A DNA stretch of 64,000 bases from contig VXBP01007508.1 of NCBI GenBank assembly GCA_013400115.1, positions 372,001 through 436,000 on the forward strand, given 5' to 3'. Both the position numbers and the translations under genes were made by a program. This document shows positions 23,642-37,600 of this stretch, one piece after another. The number at the start of each line of letters is the position of its first letter. The first letter of the stretch is position 1. The stretch is from Rhinopomastus cyanomelas (Eukaryota; Chordata; Aves; Bucerotiformes; Rhinopomastidae). The notes under the pieces were generated by a model. It had not been told where the DNA came from, made no database searches, and saw only the letters and a list, made by a program, of their open reading frames with translations.

Positions 23642-26600
23642 ATTGTTTCTTTTTTTAGATAAACTCAGATCGTATATTTAAGGTTCTCCTAGGCCACAAG
23701 AGCTAAATACATAAATTAAACTGAGATTTGCATGATTTTTAGAATCTGGGATTTCAAAAGAAGTGCATTTATCTTGAGATTTGTGGTAAAACTGTGAGTG
23801 CTTAGTGCTGCTGTGTGTATTGTAACCTTACTTCTGAATAGGGTCTCTTGTGGTCCTAAGTCCTTCCAGTTAATACAAGCTTTGTTATTTTGGGGGAATG
23901 TAGTCGTTGCGGACAGTTGCGTTCCCTGGGCGAAAAGAAGCTCTTACGTATTTAGGGCTGCTGCTTCGCTGAATTTTTAATAATCACCACAGCAGCTGTA
24001 AGCTCCTTGGACCCTATTGCATAGTCCAGAACGCTGACAGAACACGTCTGTAGTTGACGGAGCCGAGCAGACTTCTGTGTTCTGAGCTTGAATTTACCAT
24101 CACATCACCTCTAACTTAAGTTCTAATTTATCTAATGCCTTTTGGCTTCATTCTGATGCTGTTTTATTGCCCCATCAGACTGTCAAGAGCCTTGTCTAAC
24201 ATGCTTAGGAAATCTTTTATTAAAAGGGAGTCTTTCGTTGTCAGTTACCTTTCTTTTGAAGAAAAAAAATAACCGCATTGGTGGGTGTCAAAAGCAAGAC
24301 TTCAAAATGAAGAAGGGAACAAGCTTATTTCTGCTGTAAAAGTGATCCTGCCCTGTGTTGCCTATGTGATAGTTGCAAAGTTCCACAAACGTACGGCTGC
24401 AGAATTGACCAGTATGCAAGCTTTAAAGTTTTTGCTGCATTGTCATTTTGGCTCTTTGTCTTTACGTGGAGGTGCCTTCCTACAGCCACTACAGGCCAAG
24501 TAACCTGTTCTTGACAGATCAGATTTTGCACTGACTTTTTTCTTCACTGGGTTTATACTTCTGAAATTGCAAACAATTTGGATTAGAGCGTGGCGTGGAA
24601 CTGCAGCTTTGCTGGAGTGAGTACTACACATCCTGCATGCAAGCAGGATGCATGTGCTGTGTTCTGTTTGATTTTTTTTGTTGTCCTTTTTAGGTGTTTC
24701 ATTTTGCAAATTCAATACACTCTTGCTGTAATTTAAAGTGTGAAAACATTTTTTTTTCTTGAGTAAGAATACAGCTAGCAGTGGTTTTTATTATGTGTCT
24801 GTTTGGCTGAGCAACCCTAGCACAGCAAAAAAAATAATCCTGTAATACTTACTGTGTCCCAGAGCAAATGGGAATATCTCTCCTTTTTTTTTAATTCACA
24901 TCTCATTCAACAGAAGGACTTTCCTCTACAGATTTGGGATGCTTCACTGTGTGTCTTCAAAAAAATACCAAAGGGCTTCTTCTGAACAGTGACAAAACAT
25001 GTATGTCTGATACAAATTTGTACTGGCTCACCAGTACTCATTTAAGCATTGTCCTTCTGGGAAGGAACCTCCTTTTTCTTGTTAAGGACTTAGTTGACGT
25101 GAATATAGCGAAATGTGATGGATTCAGAGAATCGGAACTGCCGAACATGGTTCTTTTTACAGTGATCATGGAATGCTTCTGAAAATGTACTGGGGACATG
25201 AATGTTTTACAGTTGCTTCTTCACTGCTTTAGATGTTGAAGGGGTGCTGTCTCCAAGAGCCCTCTTGTTTATGTAGTACAAGGAAGTGGAAGCCACGAGA
25301 ACTAGGTTGTGTTCCCAGGTCTGTATCTATTTATACGCTACCAGAGAAGCATTTATTTTATTCATCTTTATTTCTGCTTTCTTATGTGCCAAATGGGATG
25401 CTGCTGTCTTTGGATGTTAGAGTCCTCACTCGTGGCTTTGCAGTATTTGGGTGGAAAATACTTGGTTCTAGGCCTTTACAAAGTTTAACTTTGATCTTAT
25501 GAAAAGCCTCCATGAGGGCAGCTCATGCATTCAGATTGCCCTCTTGCAATGAAGTTTCTGTCCCTTTCTGTAAACTGTTTGTGCTTATTTACTTGATTTG
25601 GATCGTTCATCCCTTGGGCCTTTCACCTTCCCTTTCCACCAGCATTTGTTCCGATACCTTTTTGAAGTCTGAGTAAAAACATACACCACAGGGGCTTCCT
25701 GGAGGCATGGAGCTTTGTGGTTTGCAAATTGTAGGCTATTTGAAGTATTGGCTCACAACTGTGGCTGGCGCTTAGTGGATGGGAACTGTTGTGTGACAAG
25801 GACGTTAACCTTGAGAAGCTGATCCGTGTTTTGAGTTTGGGGACAAGAAAAACAGTTGTTCTTAATAGTGTGCATTGATTTCAAGGAAGTCTGTATAAAA
25901 CAGTCTTGGGTTTGTGTTTTCACAAAGGGATTTCAGTGTTTAATAAAAAATAGGAAATAACTGGAGCTTCAATAGACCTGTTCTGATGGGGGGAGTCTGC
26001 TGTAACATGATTTTGTATAATACTGTACATAAGCAACAAAAGCATTTCCTGCCTGTAACTACAGGATTATTGTATTAAAGAAAGCTGCAAAAAACTGCTT
26101 CAAAAGTACTTAATACCAAGAATACAAGTTTTAGGTAGAGTAGAGAGAACCGTCATCGTGCTTAGAAAAGTCTTTTGTTTAGTATCTGAGCTCACAACTT
26201 CAATCACAACAATTCCATATTGTGTGCTTTGTGCTGTGTGTTCTATCATAATAGTTTTTTAAGCCTCTGAGCCCTCCGTTTCTCCCACCCCTCATCTGCC
26301 CCAACTATTTCAGGTTAGGAAATCAATCTGGTAATTGGGAGAAGCTGTTCTTCCCTTCTGTAACTAATGAACTACCTCATTTTTCTGATGTTTTTTACCC
26401 TAATCTCTCTACTTTGCCCCCCCCAATTCCCTCTGTTTCACTGTTTACGTTTTCTTACTCCTACAGCCCCTTGCTTTGCCAGTGAGCCTTGCCCACAGGA
26501 CGCTGAGCAGCCTTTGCTTTTTGTAAAGTGAACATATCAACTACAGAACGCTGAACCAAGAAAATGGACCTGTGCCCATCCCTTCAATTACTTCTAATTT

Positions 26601-29339
26601 CATCCCAAACTGTCTTGTGCATAAATGAAGAAAACATTCTTTGTTTGTATGGCCCAACCTTTTGCTGTGTACCTGAGGATGGTTTTACTGCCAAGATCGT
26701 GTTTAGTTCTGTCAGTGCATTTGTTTTCTCTTCTTAGTCTTCTGAAAGAACAACATTCCTGCTTTCTAAATTGACCAGTTCATGTTTGAATGTGTTAGGC
26801 AAGGGACTGTTTACCTGTGTGTGCTCCTGCGTGGGATTTCATCAGGATTGGCATTATGAATGCAACACAAAGAGTATGCGTTTGTTTTCTTCGTGCTTGC
26901 AGTGAATTACCTTTTCAAGGTAGCATAATGGCAACGTGGGCTGTGCCAGCAGTGTGTGCCAGGTTAACACCACAGGCAGGAGAGAAAGAAAGAAGACGTT
27001 TTCAAGGACTGAAAGTGTGCTGAAGAATGTGAGTTCCTGCTGACAGGAGCAGGCTGTGTATCATGAACTGAGGATTTTCTTTTCATGGCTCGTTACAATT
27101 GACTATTCTCACAAGTACCTCCTCAGAAGATGTTCAAAGATTATAGTCCCTCTGGAGTTTGTCTGGAGATTGATGCCTGGTTTCCCAGTCTCAGGCCTTT
27201 TTTACCCTAGTTGTTCTTCATATTTTCCTTGTTGTAAGAAGATAGAGGACATAATGTAATTTAGTTGTGCTTTTTGTTTGTCTGTCGTGAAATTGTGCAC
27301 ATTCAGAGCCTTATTGATTGATTTACATGGTAAATTGTCACCATTTCTATTGGTTTAATGACCTAGGCTCTGTCTTCAGTTTTACTTCCTGAGTATTTTG
27401 AGACCCCTTTTCTATTGACTAAGCCATACGTAGGCCAAACAGAAATGGAAGGCTTTGAAGCAAATCCTAAAGTAGGTATTTCTCGTAAGATTTGCCAATT
27501 TATTCCTAAGAAAAGTCAATTCCTCACACATGAAAATGTAATAACTTGACTGCGTCCCGTTTATTATTGTGTATTTCACTAGTGTTTACTCTTAAATGTA
27601 TGATTAGGTTTTAGAGTAAGTGTATGCTGGAGCAAAAGCAAAAGTTATTCTCATTAAGGACTTGTTTCTTACAAGCACAGGGAGAAATCAATTTTATTTG
27701 ACATTTGGAAAAAAAAAGTAGGTAGATTAACAACAGATTTTACGTGGCTTTAAAGCTCAGTCTTACGGAAAAGCACTGATATTGTAAGGAGATTGTGCTG
27801 TAGAGTTTTGCAACAAGTTGGATTGAATAACCTTACGTTTTGTAAAGAAAGGATGGATTCATACTATACACAAATGGTTGCTTTGAGGATGGTTGGGGGG
27901 GAGAAATCCTGTAAACATGGGGAGGGGTCTGCGTTATTCAGAATCTGAAGTTTCCTGTTTCTGCTTGCTGATGCTTGGGAATCTCGCATCAAATACCTGT
28001 TGACTCTGCCTATATTTAAAACTTAGAAGCTTATATTAGATATGTTTTTCATTTGGGGACACACACATATGTATGGATTAGATGTATAAGTGGAAGCAAG
28101 TTATGGATGAATTCCCTGCTGCTTTCATTGATCAGGTAGTTAGAATTGGTTTGGGATGGAACCAGAGGAGAAGACCAGCTGTAGGCAAATTGATGGAGGG
28201 TATTTCAGTCCACCCCTGCCGATTATTTCTAATTGAAGCTGTCTGAGCCAGTCTTAATACAATTTAGTTATCGCTAGCCAGAAGGATTTTATTTATGGAA
28301 CAGGCACTGTTGGAACTTCCTCCGACCCCGGAGAAGCTGTGAACAGAAGAGAGCTGATCAAGCAGGCATGCCTGGCTAGCGTATGCATTTCTTTAATAAG
28401 GCAGGGATTGATGTCTCTTGCAGTTCAGGGGTTAGGTAAACAGCAGTCCCTTGGTTCAAGGCTCTCCATGTTCAGCTGTTTGTTTATACAGATCTCAGAA
28501 GGTTAGGTTAGCCTTCTTGACATCCCAGGGGAGCTTTCCTGACCATGGTATAACCTCATCTGCTCCAGAGTTGCTCAGGAGGTGTTGCATCCCGTTTTAG
28601 GAAAGGTACTGCCCAAGTGGAGTGTCTGCAGCTCATACCCGCTCTCTAGGAAATGTGGATGTCATGGTAGTGCTGGAACATTGGGTCTGTTTTCAGTAGC
28701 TCATAAATAATTTGCATGTGTAGTGTATGTAATTACTGTGCTTTCATTCTCAGGCTTGGTATTTGCACACAAAGATGACTACAACATGTAACTTAGAGGT
28801 TCTTACTGAATTACAGTTTTGAGAAAATCAGTGGTACACAAGACTAATTTCACCAGAACTTGGTAGTGGTAGTCCTTTAAATTGAATAGGATAAACTCTG
28901 AATAAATGAGTAGCCATGCTAATATTTTTGTATTTAAAAATTAGTGATGGTTACACGTTGAACAGTGAGTTAGAGCGCGTGTCTCACAAGGTTAATTTTC
29001 GTGGCTCAGTCCACCTCGTCAAGAGAGGCAGGTGATGTTCACGTGAGATGTGAAAAAGAAATGGTGCAGATTGTCTTCTTGCAGTGTCGTTTTGATGATG
29101 GGGGTTGTTATGGAATTTGAGGGCAACTTTGCTCACGGTTGCAAGTGTGCTTTGCTGCGCGTGTGACTGGCTGCTTTGAAAATGTGACATGTTATGAAGT
29201 TGGCCTTAATCCCAGAATGTGTTGAATTGCTTTTTGCTGATTTGACGTTTGGGAATTTGTACCTCATTTTTCTCCTGCACCTCCACTCAGTAGCCATGCG
29301 GACCCAAACAGACACCAGTGAGCTGCACACCTACATCAC

Positions 29340-29420
29340 AGCTTGAGAAATATCCTTGTGTACATACAGGGGAAACTGAGGCATGGCTGTGGGCTGTGAA
29401 TTGTCACCGGACACTTCTCA
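29340..29420. mobile_element. Possible MIR-like SINE core remnant
   Basis: Carries the 15-mer GGGGAAACTGAGGCA at 29369-29383, which is a hallmark of the MIR/core-SINE 3' half. A GTCAC appears about 20 bp later, where MIR copies often have GGTCACAC. Very old MIR-type copies are known in amniotes. One short motif is weak evidence, and the boundaries are arbitrary. Confidence 0.25.
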
Positions 29421-29907
29421 GAGAACAGAGATCTGTACAGACCCTTTGTGTTACAAACCCCAGTGTCATGCTGCTTGACCTGCAGTGTTGTAGTCTTCTT
29501 GGGATGGGTTTGTGCCAGTTTTTGAGCTTTTGAGGTAACCTGAACTTTGACTGGTGGTCTTAGGATGGTGCTATTAATGCCTCCTGTCCTGTAAAAATCT
29601 GTATGGGTGGCATCTCAGCTGAGAGGTGAGGTGTTCAGGGAGAGAAAGGGAGGCGGGAGGCCATTTCCATGCTGGCTGAGATTTCAAAGTGCCAAAATAC
29701 GAACATCTTGTCACTTCTAAATAATATGTGGGGTCTGACTTAAATGTTAGGTTTCGTATTTAATCAGAATTAATATGATAACAGGAATGTGATAAGTGAA
29801 GCGAACACAAAGAGATTATCTTCTTAGCCAAATGTATCCATTAGCTAGGAAATATAGGTTTCTATTAAATGAAGCAGACAGATGGGCTATTGGAGGTGAC
29901 CGAGAAC

Positions 29908-29922
29908 AGGAGGAGGAGGAGG
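29908..29922. repeat. (AGG)n microsatellite
   Basis: Five AGG units in a purine-rich stretch of the last intron. Nothing else is notable here. Confidence 0.8.
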
Positions 29923-31643
29923 CCCAGAGGTGAAAGTTGAGTTTTAGAAAATCTCTATAAAAATAAAAACAAACCATCCATCTTGATGGTTGGCGTTTTA
30001 CCCTCCCGTTGCACTTTAGGGATGGTGCTTCGATTCCTATCGAGAACATTATGCTGAAACTTAATCTAACAGAGCACTTACTCCTGCCTCAGCAACTGCT
30101 TCGCTCCCCCAGAAGGAAGCGGCCAAGAAGGCTTCAAACACAGGACCGTGCTGTGCCAGTGTCAGGGAAGTCTCTGTGTTCAGTTCCCGGGGAAGGTAGA
30201 TTGAGTTTTGTCTCTGTAGTCTTTTGGTAGGGAAATGCATTGGGGAGGCAAAGTCGTGTTGCAGCACTTCAGAGCGGTTGTAAAGTAAATTATTCATCGA
30301 AGTATATGCTTGTATGAATGTGAAACCCTGTCTAATAACTGTTGCAGCAATGTTTGTAGCCAGTGTTTGAAACCAAGGTTATAATAGTGTATATAATTTT
30401 AGACAATGCAGGTACCAGGAAGAAAATAGCGTAATTAAAAGAATTTTACAAGGTGGACAGTTCCCTAAAATGGATGAAGTAAAGAAAATACATGAAGAAG
30501 AAAATCTGTAACAGCAGAAATGTGACAGGAAACATCTGTCTTGTGAACCAGTTCTGGACTGGTGACAGCCTCGCTTCTCCACTGCTGGCCCAGAGTGGTG
30601 GGTGCTCCATTACATGAGCAAGTGTCAGACCATCAGCCTCGGGAGCCGCTGGATTGGTTCTGCCACAACTGGGGTACTTCTGATTGGGGATTTTGTGTCT
30701 GCGTGCACTGTACTTGAAAGAGAAGTGACGAGAGCAATACAGGATGGTGCTTCCTGCCAAGAGTGCAGTGACTGTGAACAAATTGAAGTTAATGTTTCTG
30801 AAAGTTGTTCCCAATAACTGGATCTGAATATTGTGGAAACAATTCTGTATGTCAGTGGTCAGTTTCTAGTTTGCTTCGGTTTTTCCCTTTTTGAAGTTTG
30901 AGGAAGGTGCCAAACTTACTTTGCTAATCTTTGTGTGGAGTTTTAGACTTAGTGATGGTGAGGACCTAGAACAAGGAAAAATGTATGGCAGGAGGGAGAG
31001 ACAGCATCTCTCTTCTGTTTGGCATTTCCAGGCTTCACACAGAGTTTTATAAATGAATTTAATGTTCTTCTATTTAAATTCATTGTCTTTCTCTGCATCA
31101 CTTCAGCTTCATTGTCCTCTTAAGCCTTAAATGTTAACAAAACTGGGTCATGCAGAAGACCAAAGTGAAATTTTCTTGTCTCATTACACTTGTCTTGCTG
31201 TCCATCTTTGCAAACCAGTGCCAAATTACCAGTGACCACTTCATTTGAGGAGTGTGAGCCATTTTATTCTTACAACCCATGGTTCCAAGATGCTTTTAGA
31301 AACATGAACTTTAAAACCATTTTGTATTTCCGTGTGATGTTCCTTATGTATACTGATTCTTTTTGCATTAATTTTTTCTCTTCCTCCACAAATGATAGTT
31401 AACAGGGAAGAGAAAAAGACATTGGGGAAAATGGGGAAGTGGGTGATGCCTTAGAGATGCCCATCTGCTGCAGTAGCATAAGGAAGGCGGTGGCAAGGCC
31501 CTTGTGAGGTTCCTTGTGAGGCGTGTGTGTCCTCTGTTGGCTTTGTGGGGGGTGTGGGAGGTGTGGAACCATTTTTCAGGCTGCCTTGTCATTCCCGCTT
31601 GGCAACCTGACACATGGACCCGCTTGCTCACACTGTTGTTTTG

Positions 31644-31658
31644 AGGGAGGGAGGGAGG
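31644..31658. repeat. (GGGA)n tract
   Basis: Short G-rich tetranucleotide run with G-triplets spaced by A, which could weakly favour a G-quadruplex on the + strand. It is intronic. Confidence 0.75.
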
Positions 31659-34600
31659 TGACTGAGTGGCTAGGCCCCTGACAGGCCAGTTTTAAAACAT
31701 TTATAAAACTTTTATTGGGCTGCCACCCTTCCAGATAAATATTTTCTTGAGTTTATGGGCTTATTTTAAGGATTGAAGCTTAATAGCAGCTTTGTAGCCG
31801 TATCCATCCTGAAAATAGCCTTTTGGCAAGTCCCATCTCTGGAGGCTGCCATGCTTTTCTAGCTCTTTGGAGTTTCTTCATTGCTAAATTATTACTCTTT
31901 TGCCTCCTTCCAACTTTGTATGACTAAATGGGACCAACTGCTAAATGAGTCTTTCTCCTTCCCCCAGCCATGCTGAGAGCCGAAAGCTGATCCAGTGTCC
32001 CGTATTTGGTCATCACGAGAGGAGAAATAGTGCAGTAGTTGTAGACTTCCTTTATTTCCTTTGTTGAATTGTGTTTGTTAGACCTGCTTTGTTTGTGTCT
32101 TAATTATCAACCTTGTTAACGCTGCATGTGGTTTTAAGATGGTACATGGAGTGGTGGCAGTTCAGACATCTACTGGAGTGTCTCGGGCATTTTCTCAGCG
32201 TGCTTCCGCTAGTATAAAAGCTTTACCACGCGTCTCGGCATCCAGCGGTGAAACCAGCGGGCTCGCAGCCAAAGCTGTATGAAGGAATGCTGAGTGTAGT
32301 GCTGGGAGGAAGATAGAGCTGTGGTTTGAACATCTATGCCTTTCAATCTCACTAAGTTGTATCTGAAGAGGATTCGTGGATTTTAGAAACGGCCTTTGTT
32401 CCACACTGACTCTAGATGATGTGAGTGAGTTTTGGCTGCTCTTCGGGTTCTGTGTGCGATCTGTGTTTGTTCCAGGTCCAGAAAAATGAATGTGTCTGTC
32501 ACCCAGTGCAGTTGCTGATCTCCTCTCTTTTCTTACAGACACAATTGTTAGTATCTAGATGGAAAGTGAGGTATTTCTTTTTTGTCACTTGCTCAGTTGA
32601 GTGTTATGACACTACTTTCAGTCACAGGTTTTCTCAAAGAGCGAAACTCTCACATACAGGATTCTGTATGGCATCCTTTGTCTCATCCTGAGTTTTTCAG
32701 GAGCACTGAGGTGCTTTCTGTGCGGTGCGCAAACTGCTGGAGCCCCTTTTCCACTAAACGTGAGTGCTGGTCCCTCAAGAATACTCAGGGAGGTAGATGG
32801 GGTAGGAAATATTTTCAAGGTTGGATTCAGCGGTTCTTGTGAAAGGCAACTATGGAAATGACTAAGATGAAACAGGCATTTTAGGACAATTGAAGAGACT
32901 GGAATAAATTTCAACTCCCTTAACAGTATTACTTGATCCTAACAGAGTTAAAAAAAACAACGAACCCCAGTTGCTTTATTTTGGGTGAGGCCAACAAATC
33001 TTACACAGTCAGGGAACTCCCTTTTCCAGAGCAGTCACAGTTCAGCAATGCATTTTCTGGTTGGTTTTTTTTCCCCCTCTCCTAAAAATAGAAATGTCTA
33101 TTTTGGAACAAAACAGTATCCTGAGACTTTTGCGCCTACATTTCCATTACTTCTGTTTGTTTGTCTGCACATCTTGGAAATTTTCCTAAAAATGAGGATG
33201 ATGTAATAATCATGGCTTTCTGGACACCTAGATCCTCAGTCCTTGTAACCAGCTAATTGGCTTAGATGAGGAAACTGTTTTCTTTTGCAGGATTGTTTTT
33301 CTGCAGATGTTACACTGGTAAAGAAGAAGGCTGTGGGGATGACAAAAGTCATATAGGCCGTGTAAGAGCGAGTTCAAACCGCGTAGAAGCTTAAGTTAGT
33401 CACACAGCCTGTCTCTGTGTAAGACAAAGAGGTAAAGGCATGGCTGTTTGCAGAAGACTCAGCTCTGGCTTTATATGACAGAGCTTCTGTCTGGTGTAAT
33501 TCTGGGCAAAGCTGGACAGCTTGACTTTTTGTAGATTCACATGTGAACTTTATTGCTGTATTTCTTATGTAAATATAAGTGATAGTAACTATTTGAAGTC
33601 CTTCTCTCCAATACTGTCTAGTAGTAGTCCTCCTATGTTTCACAGGCAGATGGAGTTTATGCTTCTGTACTCCAGTGTAGGAAGGTCTTGCCTGTGTCCC
33701 AAAGATGTGGAACATAGATGTGGAGAGATTCAGTTGCCATCGTGTTTATTGCAGTGCAGCGAAGAGGAATGAAGTCTTTTTGTTTACCATCAGTATAAGA
33801 CTATCTCCTGGAGCTTTTGCAGTGGATTTCATTACTTTAGGTCAATTATCAGGTCAGCCGGTAGCCTGTTGTTCATTTTGGTTTTTTGAATTGGCTTGTT
33901 ATAGTGGAGTGTTTTGATCCATTGTGTTCATTCTTGGTTGGGGATTAAGTTCCAGAAGAAAACTGGTGGTTACTTAACTTCCAAGATTTGCAAAGCAGCC
34001 TGGAAAGGCAGCTGAAAAGAAACTTTAGGAGAATATGGTAGTTTGACCTTTCCCCTGGAAGATATAATAATTTTCCTTAAATTATAGCATCTTATAGTTC
34101 TAAGGATGCAAAAAGATCATGTTTTTAGAAAATGTCTTTTTTCACTTTCACCTTCTGAACATTACGTTGTGACGAGACTTTTCCCATTTCAAATAACTTG
34201 ATGCACATCGGTGTTTTTACCACAGCAAGGTACCATAACTGACGGAGTTCCACAAGCTGTTCTCCATTGCCTTTGGTGACACTCAGTCTTTGGCTGTATA
34301 AGGTGCGGGTACCTTGGAGAGCTGGACCAAGGAAGATGTTCTGCAGGCTGTGTCCTTTCCTTCTGACTTGATGCACTGGCAGTAGCAGCTGTTGGCTCCT
34401 GTCACACCATTATATGTTAATCCTTTTTTCAGTTCAGGTTTAAATCAAAGCTAGCAGCAATATTTTATCCTCCTTATGAACAATTTCGGAGAAAACTACT
34501 GGAATAGTGAATGTGTGTATTTCAGAGACTTGTATATTTTTTTCCAAAATACCAGAAAATGGTAGAAACTGTTTCTCCCAATTTACCTTCTAGAAGTGGA

Positions 34601-37600
34601 TACAAATAGCTATTAATAACTTTCTCAGTATACTGTGGGACAAATACTGTGGGTGTAATGAGGGTGCAGGTATAGAAACTGGTACGAGATGTTATTCTTA
34701 ATTTTCTAGAAAATTACAGCGAATTTTGAGAGCTGTTTAGGTTGTTGTTTTTTTTTTTAACCAGTACCCTTGGAAGACCCACGGCCTAGGCAAGCTGGGA
34801 GATACTTCTGATTCTTATTTAACTTTTGAACTCTGTATCTGTGTTTTCTTTTGTTGTGGTTAAAATTTTACATCAATCAAAAGTTAATGCTTCTTAAGCT
34901 TGTAATTTACCTTCAACATGATTCTTCTTGCTGATGTACAGATGGATCAAGCACTGTGATTCTGATGGGAAAATATGAACTGCAGACATGAATTAATGCT
35001 CTGGAGGCAGAAACAGTGAAACAATGGACAAATACAGCTTTAGGGGAAAAATATACTTCTCAAGTTTTGTTGTAAAATAATTAGCCTTCTGTGGTAGGCA
35101 CAGAGACCACAGAAAAGAGACAGGAGCCGCTCAGTTGCCTGTGATTAGACTTAAAGTTTATGACCTTGAGTAATGTGCCTGCTCAACTGCACTTAACAAA
35201 AGCATATTTGATGAAATGCTAAACTCATGAATTACATCTTCATGGAAAGCCCTTTCTAAAATTTGTAAAATCAGAAATAAATCAAAAACTTCAGACCTCA
35301 GTGGAGTTGTTTAAACATGAAATTAAAAGGAACAGCCAGCTTCATCAGCAATGACACTTTGTAAACTTAATCCAAAGCTACATATTACTTGTTAAAAAAG
35401 GGCTCTGTATTTCAAGGTATTGCATAAAGAATTGCAGCATTCTTGACCCCATTTTGTAAGTGATGACAGAGATTAAATAATAACGTGAACTTACAGAAGC
35501 CAAGCAAACAAAACTACCTAGGCCTGGGTTTCTAAATTTTCAATCCAAATGTTTATCCATAAAGGCTCTAATACCTTGAAAGCTAATTGTATTATAACTT
35601 TGGGGCTTCTGTAAGGCAGTACCTGTTCCTCTGTGTTCCTTGGTATGAGCAGTAGTTACTGGTTCAGTTGTGTTCACATGTCAACTGTTGAATGTCTAGA
35701 GGTATTCCCAGTTTATATTTACACAACAGGTAGGACACAGTTACGAGAGAAGGTGTGCTGTTCCTGCTACACGAAGCAGCAAGTACTCGTACGCCTTGCC
35801 GTAGAGCTGTCACTCCCGGGAGCTTGGGTGGCATCAAAGAGAGTGTTCTCTCTTTTATCACCTGGTGAATTTTATTTTGGAGGTCTGCTTTAGTAGTACA
35901 CTGAAGGTATCATTTATCCTGTTGTATGGCTTTTTAAGTAGTCAGGTGCTACTGTGTTGAAACAAAAATGGGGAGTGTTTCCTTTGACTGTTGCACTAGA
36001 TGTTAAGATTGCTGTAGAGCAATGAAAGTGCAACTGGTTTTTTCTCTTGGAGAGCTTTTAGTCTTATTTGTCACCTTAAAGCAGATCAGATCTGATGCTA
36101 AAGCAATGTATACAACATTTCTGATGAAAACTGGTAATTACCCTGGAAAACTGGATAGATTTTAAAATTGTTTTTAGTTCACAGGAAAGTTTGAAATGCG
36201 TAATGATTCTGAATGTTAACTTTTTACTTTGTGGAACTTCTGAAGAGAGACTTGCATTTCTTGGCATTGGTCAAGTAGTCTGTTCTTCATAGAGTTGCCG
36301 TCTGTAGTGTCTTTGTGCTAAGTGTTCCCCCTGGGGCACCATCTTATGTTTTAATTCGCAGTTTCAGTTGCTGATGTATGGGCTCTTCTGTTAAATAACT
36401 TTTATTTTCTATGCCATTATGGCTGCATACTTTACTTGATTTGTGTGGCATACAAAGTGTTTTACCCCTGTTGTGTTTGGAACTGGTTTGTAATAGAGTT
36501 ACTGTTCTGTAATTCTGACTGAAAGTTACAACTTTATCAACGAGCACAAAGTACTTGTTCTGTGTGAAAAATCTGTGTTTTCCACTCATTGTGGAACTTA
36601 CTAATTCTGTGAGCTGGGTTTTGTCATTTACATAAAACAAACCACCATTTTATACACGCTGAACATTAGGAGTTATTAAAGATTCAGTGGTATGTAGAGC
36701 ACTTACTGCTGTGAACACAAGTGAAGAGCTTCTGTAAACAATTGATTCAAGATTTCAGAGTAACACAAGTGCTGAGAAAACTATTGCGCTCAACTACGCT
36801 GTCACGTCTCTGCAGATTAATGAGTCAGTGTTTGTTATCTCAGTGATAGTGACTGTGTGAATGCTCAAACTGCATCACAAATGTGCTATAAATTCATAAC
36901 CGTAGATCTCTCTTTAAATCCCAGTGAGGATGTCCTGTCATGCGTATGATGTGCCAAGGAGTATATTTGCACTTACGGAGGCTCAGTTGGTAGGCACTAA
37001 CTTGCTTCTGTGTCTAAGCTGTGAAATGGCAGATGGTTGAAAATCATATCCTTTGTGCCAAGATCAGGATTTTCTGCCTGCGGTTGTGGAGTGATTTAGA
37101 GCAATTCAAGAAAACAATCAGGTGTCAACTGGTTAATACACTAATTCTCAAGTTCTGACTATTCCACGGGTCTGTGACTATACTCTTGTCACTGGTGCTC
37201 ATAAACTTACTGTACTCAGAGGTTCTCAGACTCCCTTTTTTCCCAGTCTTCCTGCTTCTGTTCCTAGCTTCACTTATATTTTTGTTCACTGTATCTGTGA
37301 TGTGAAGAAAGTTCTTTGTTGTATGCTTTACCAGGGTGTTAGTGACTTTAAGGTGGTCACATTTGCAGATTTGGTGGTTGTACTTTCTATAAAGCATGTT
37401 GAATCTGCTCTCTTCCATCTGAATAGATAGCATTGCAACTCTCAAATTCTTTTGTTACTGGGGCCTTTTGACATTATGCCAAAAAAAAAATCCAGAAAGC
37501 CTAATGAATTTGGAAGTAGAGACTGGCCACGTTTGACTTGAGAAGGCTGAACGCTGGTGCAGCGCACATCACTCTCATGTATTACTGGGTAATGTCGTGG

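Noticed and set aside
24629..24650. CATCCTGC/GCAGGATG inverted repeat as a microRNA hairpin
   Set aside because: Only eight pairs with a six-base loop and poorly pairing flanks.
35440..35545. Possible reverse MIR copy (CCATTTTGTAAGTGATGA and following)
   Set aside because: Resemblance is limited to a short stretch with many mismatches, so it is not enough to annotate.
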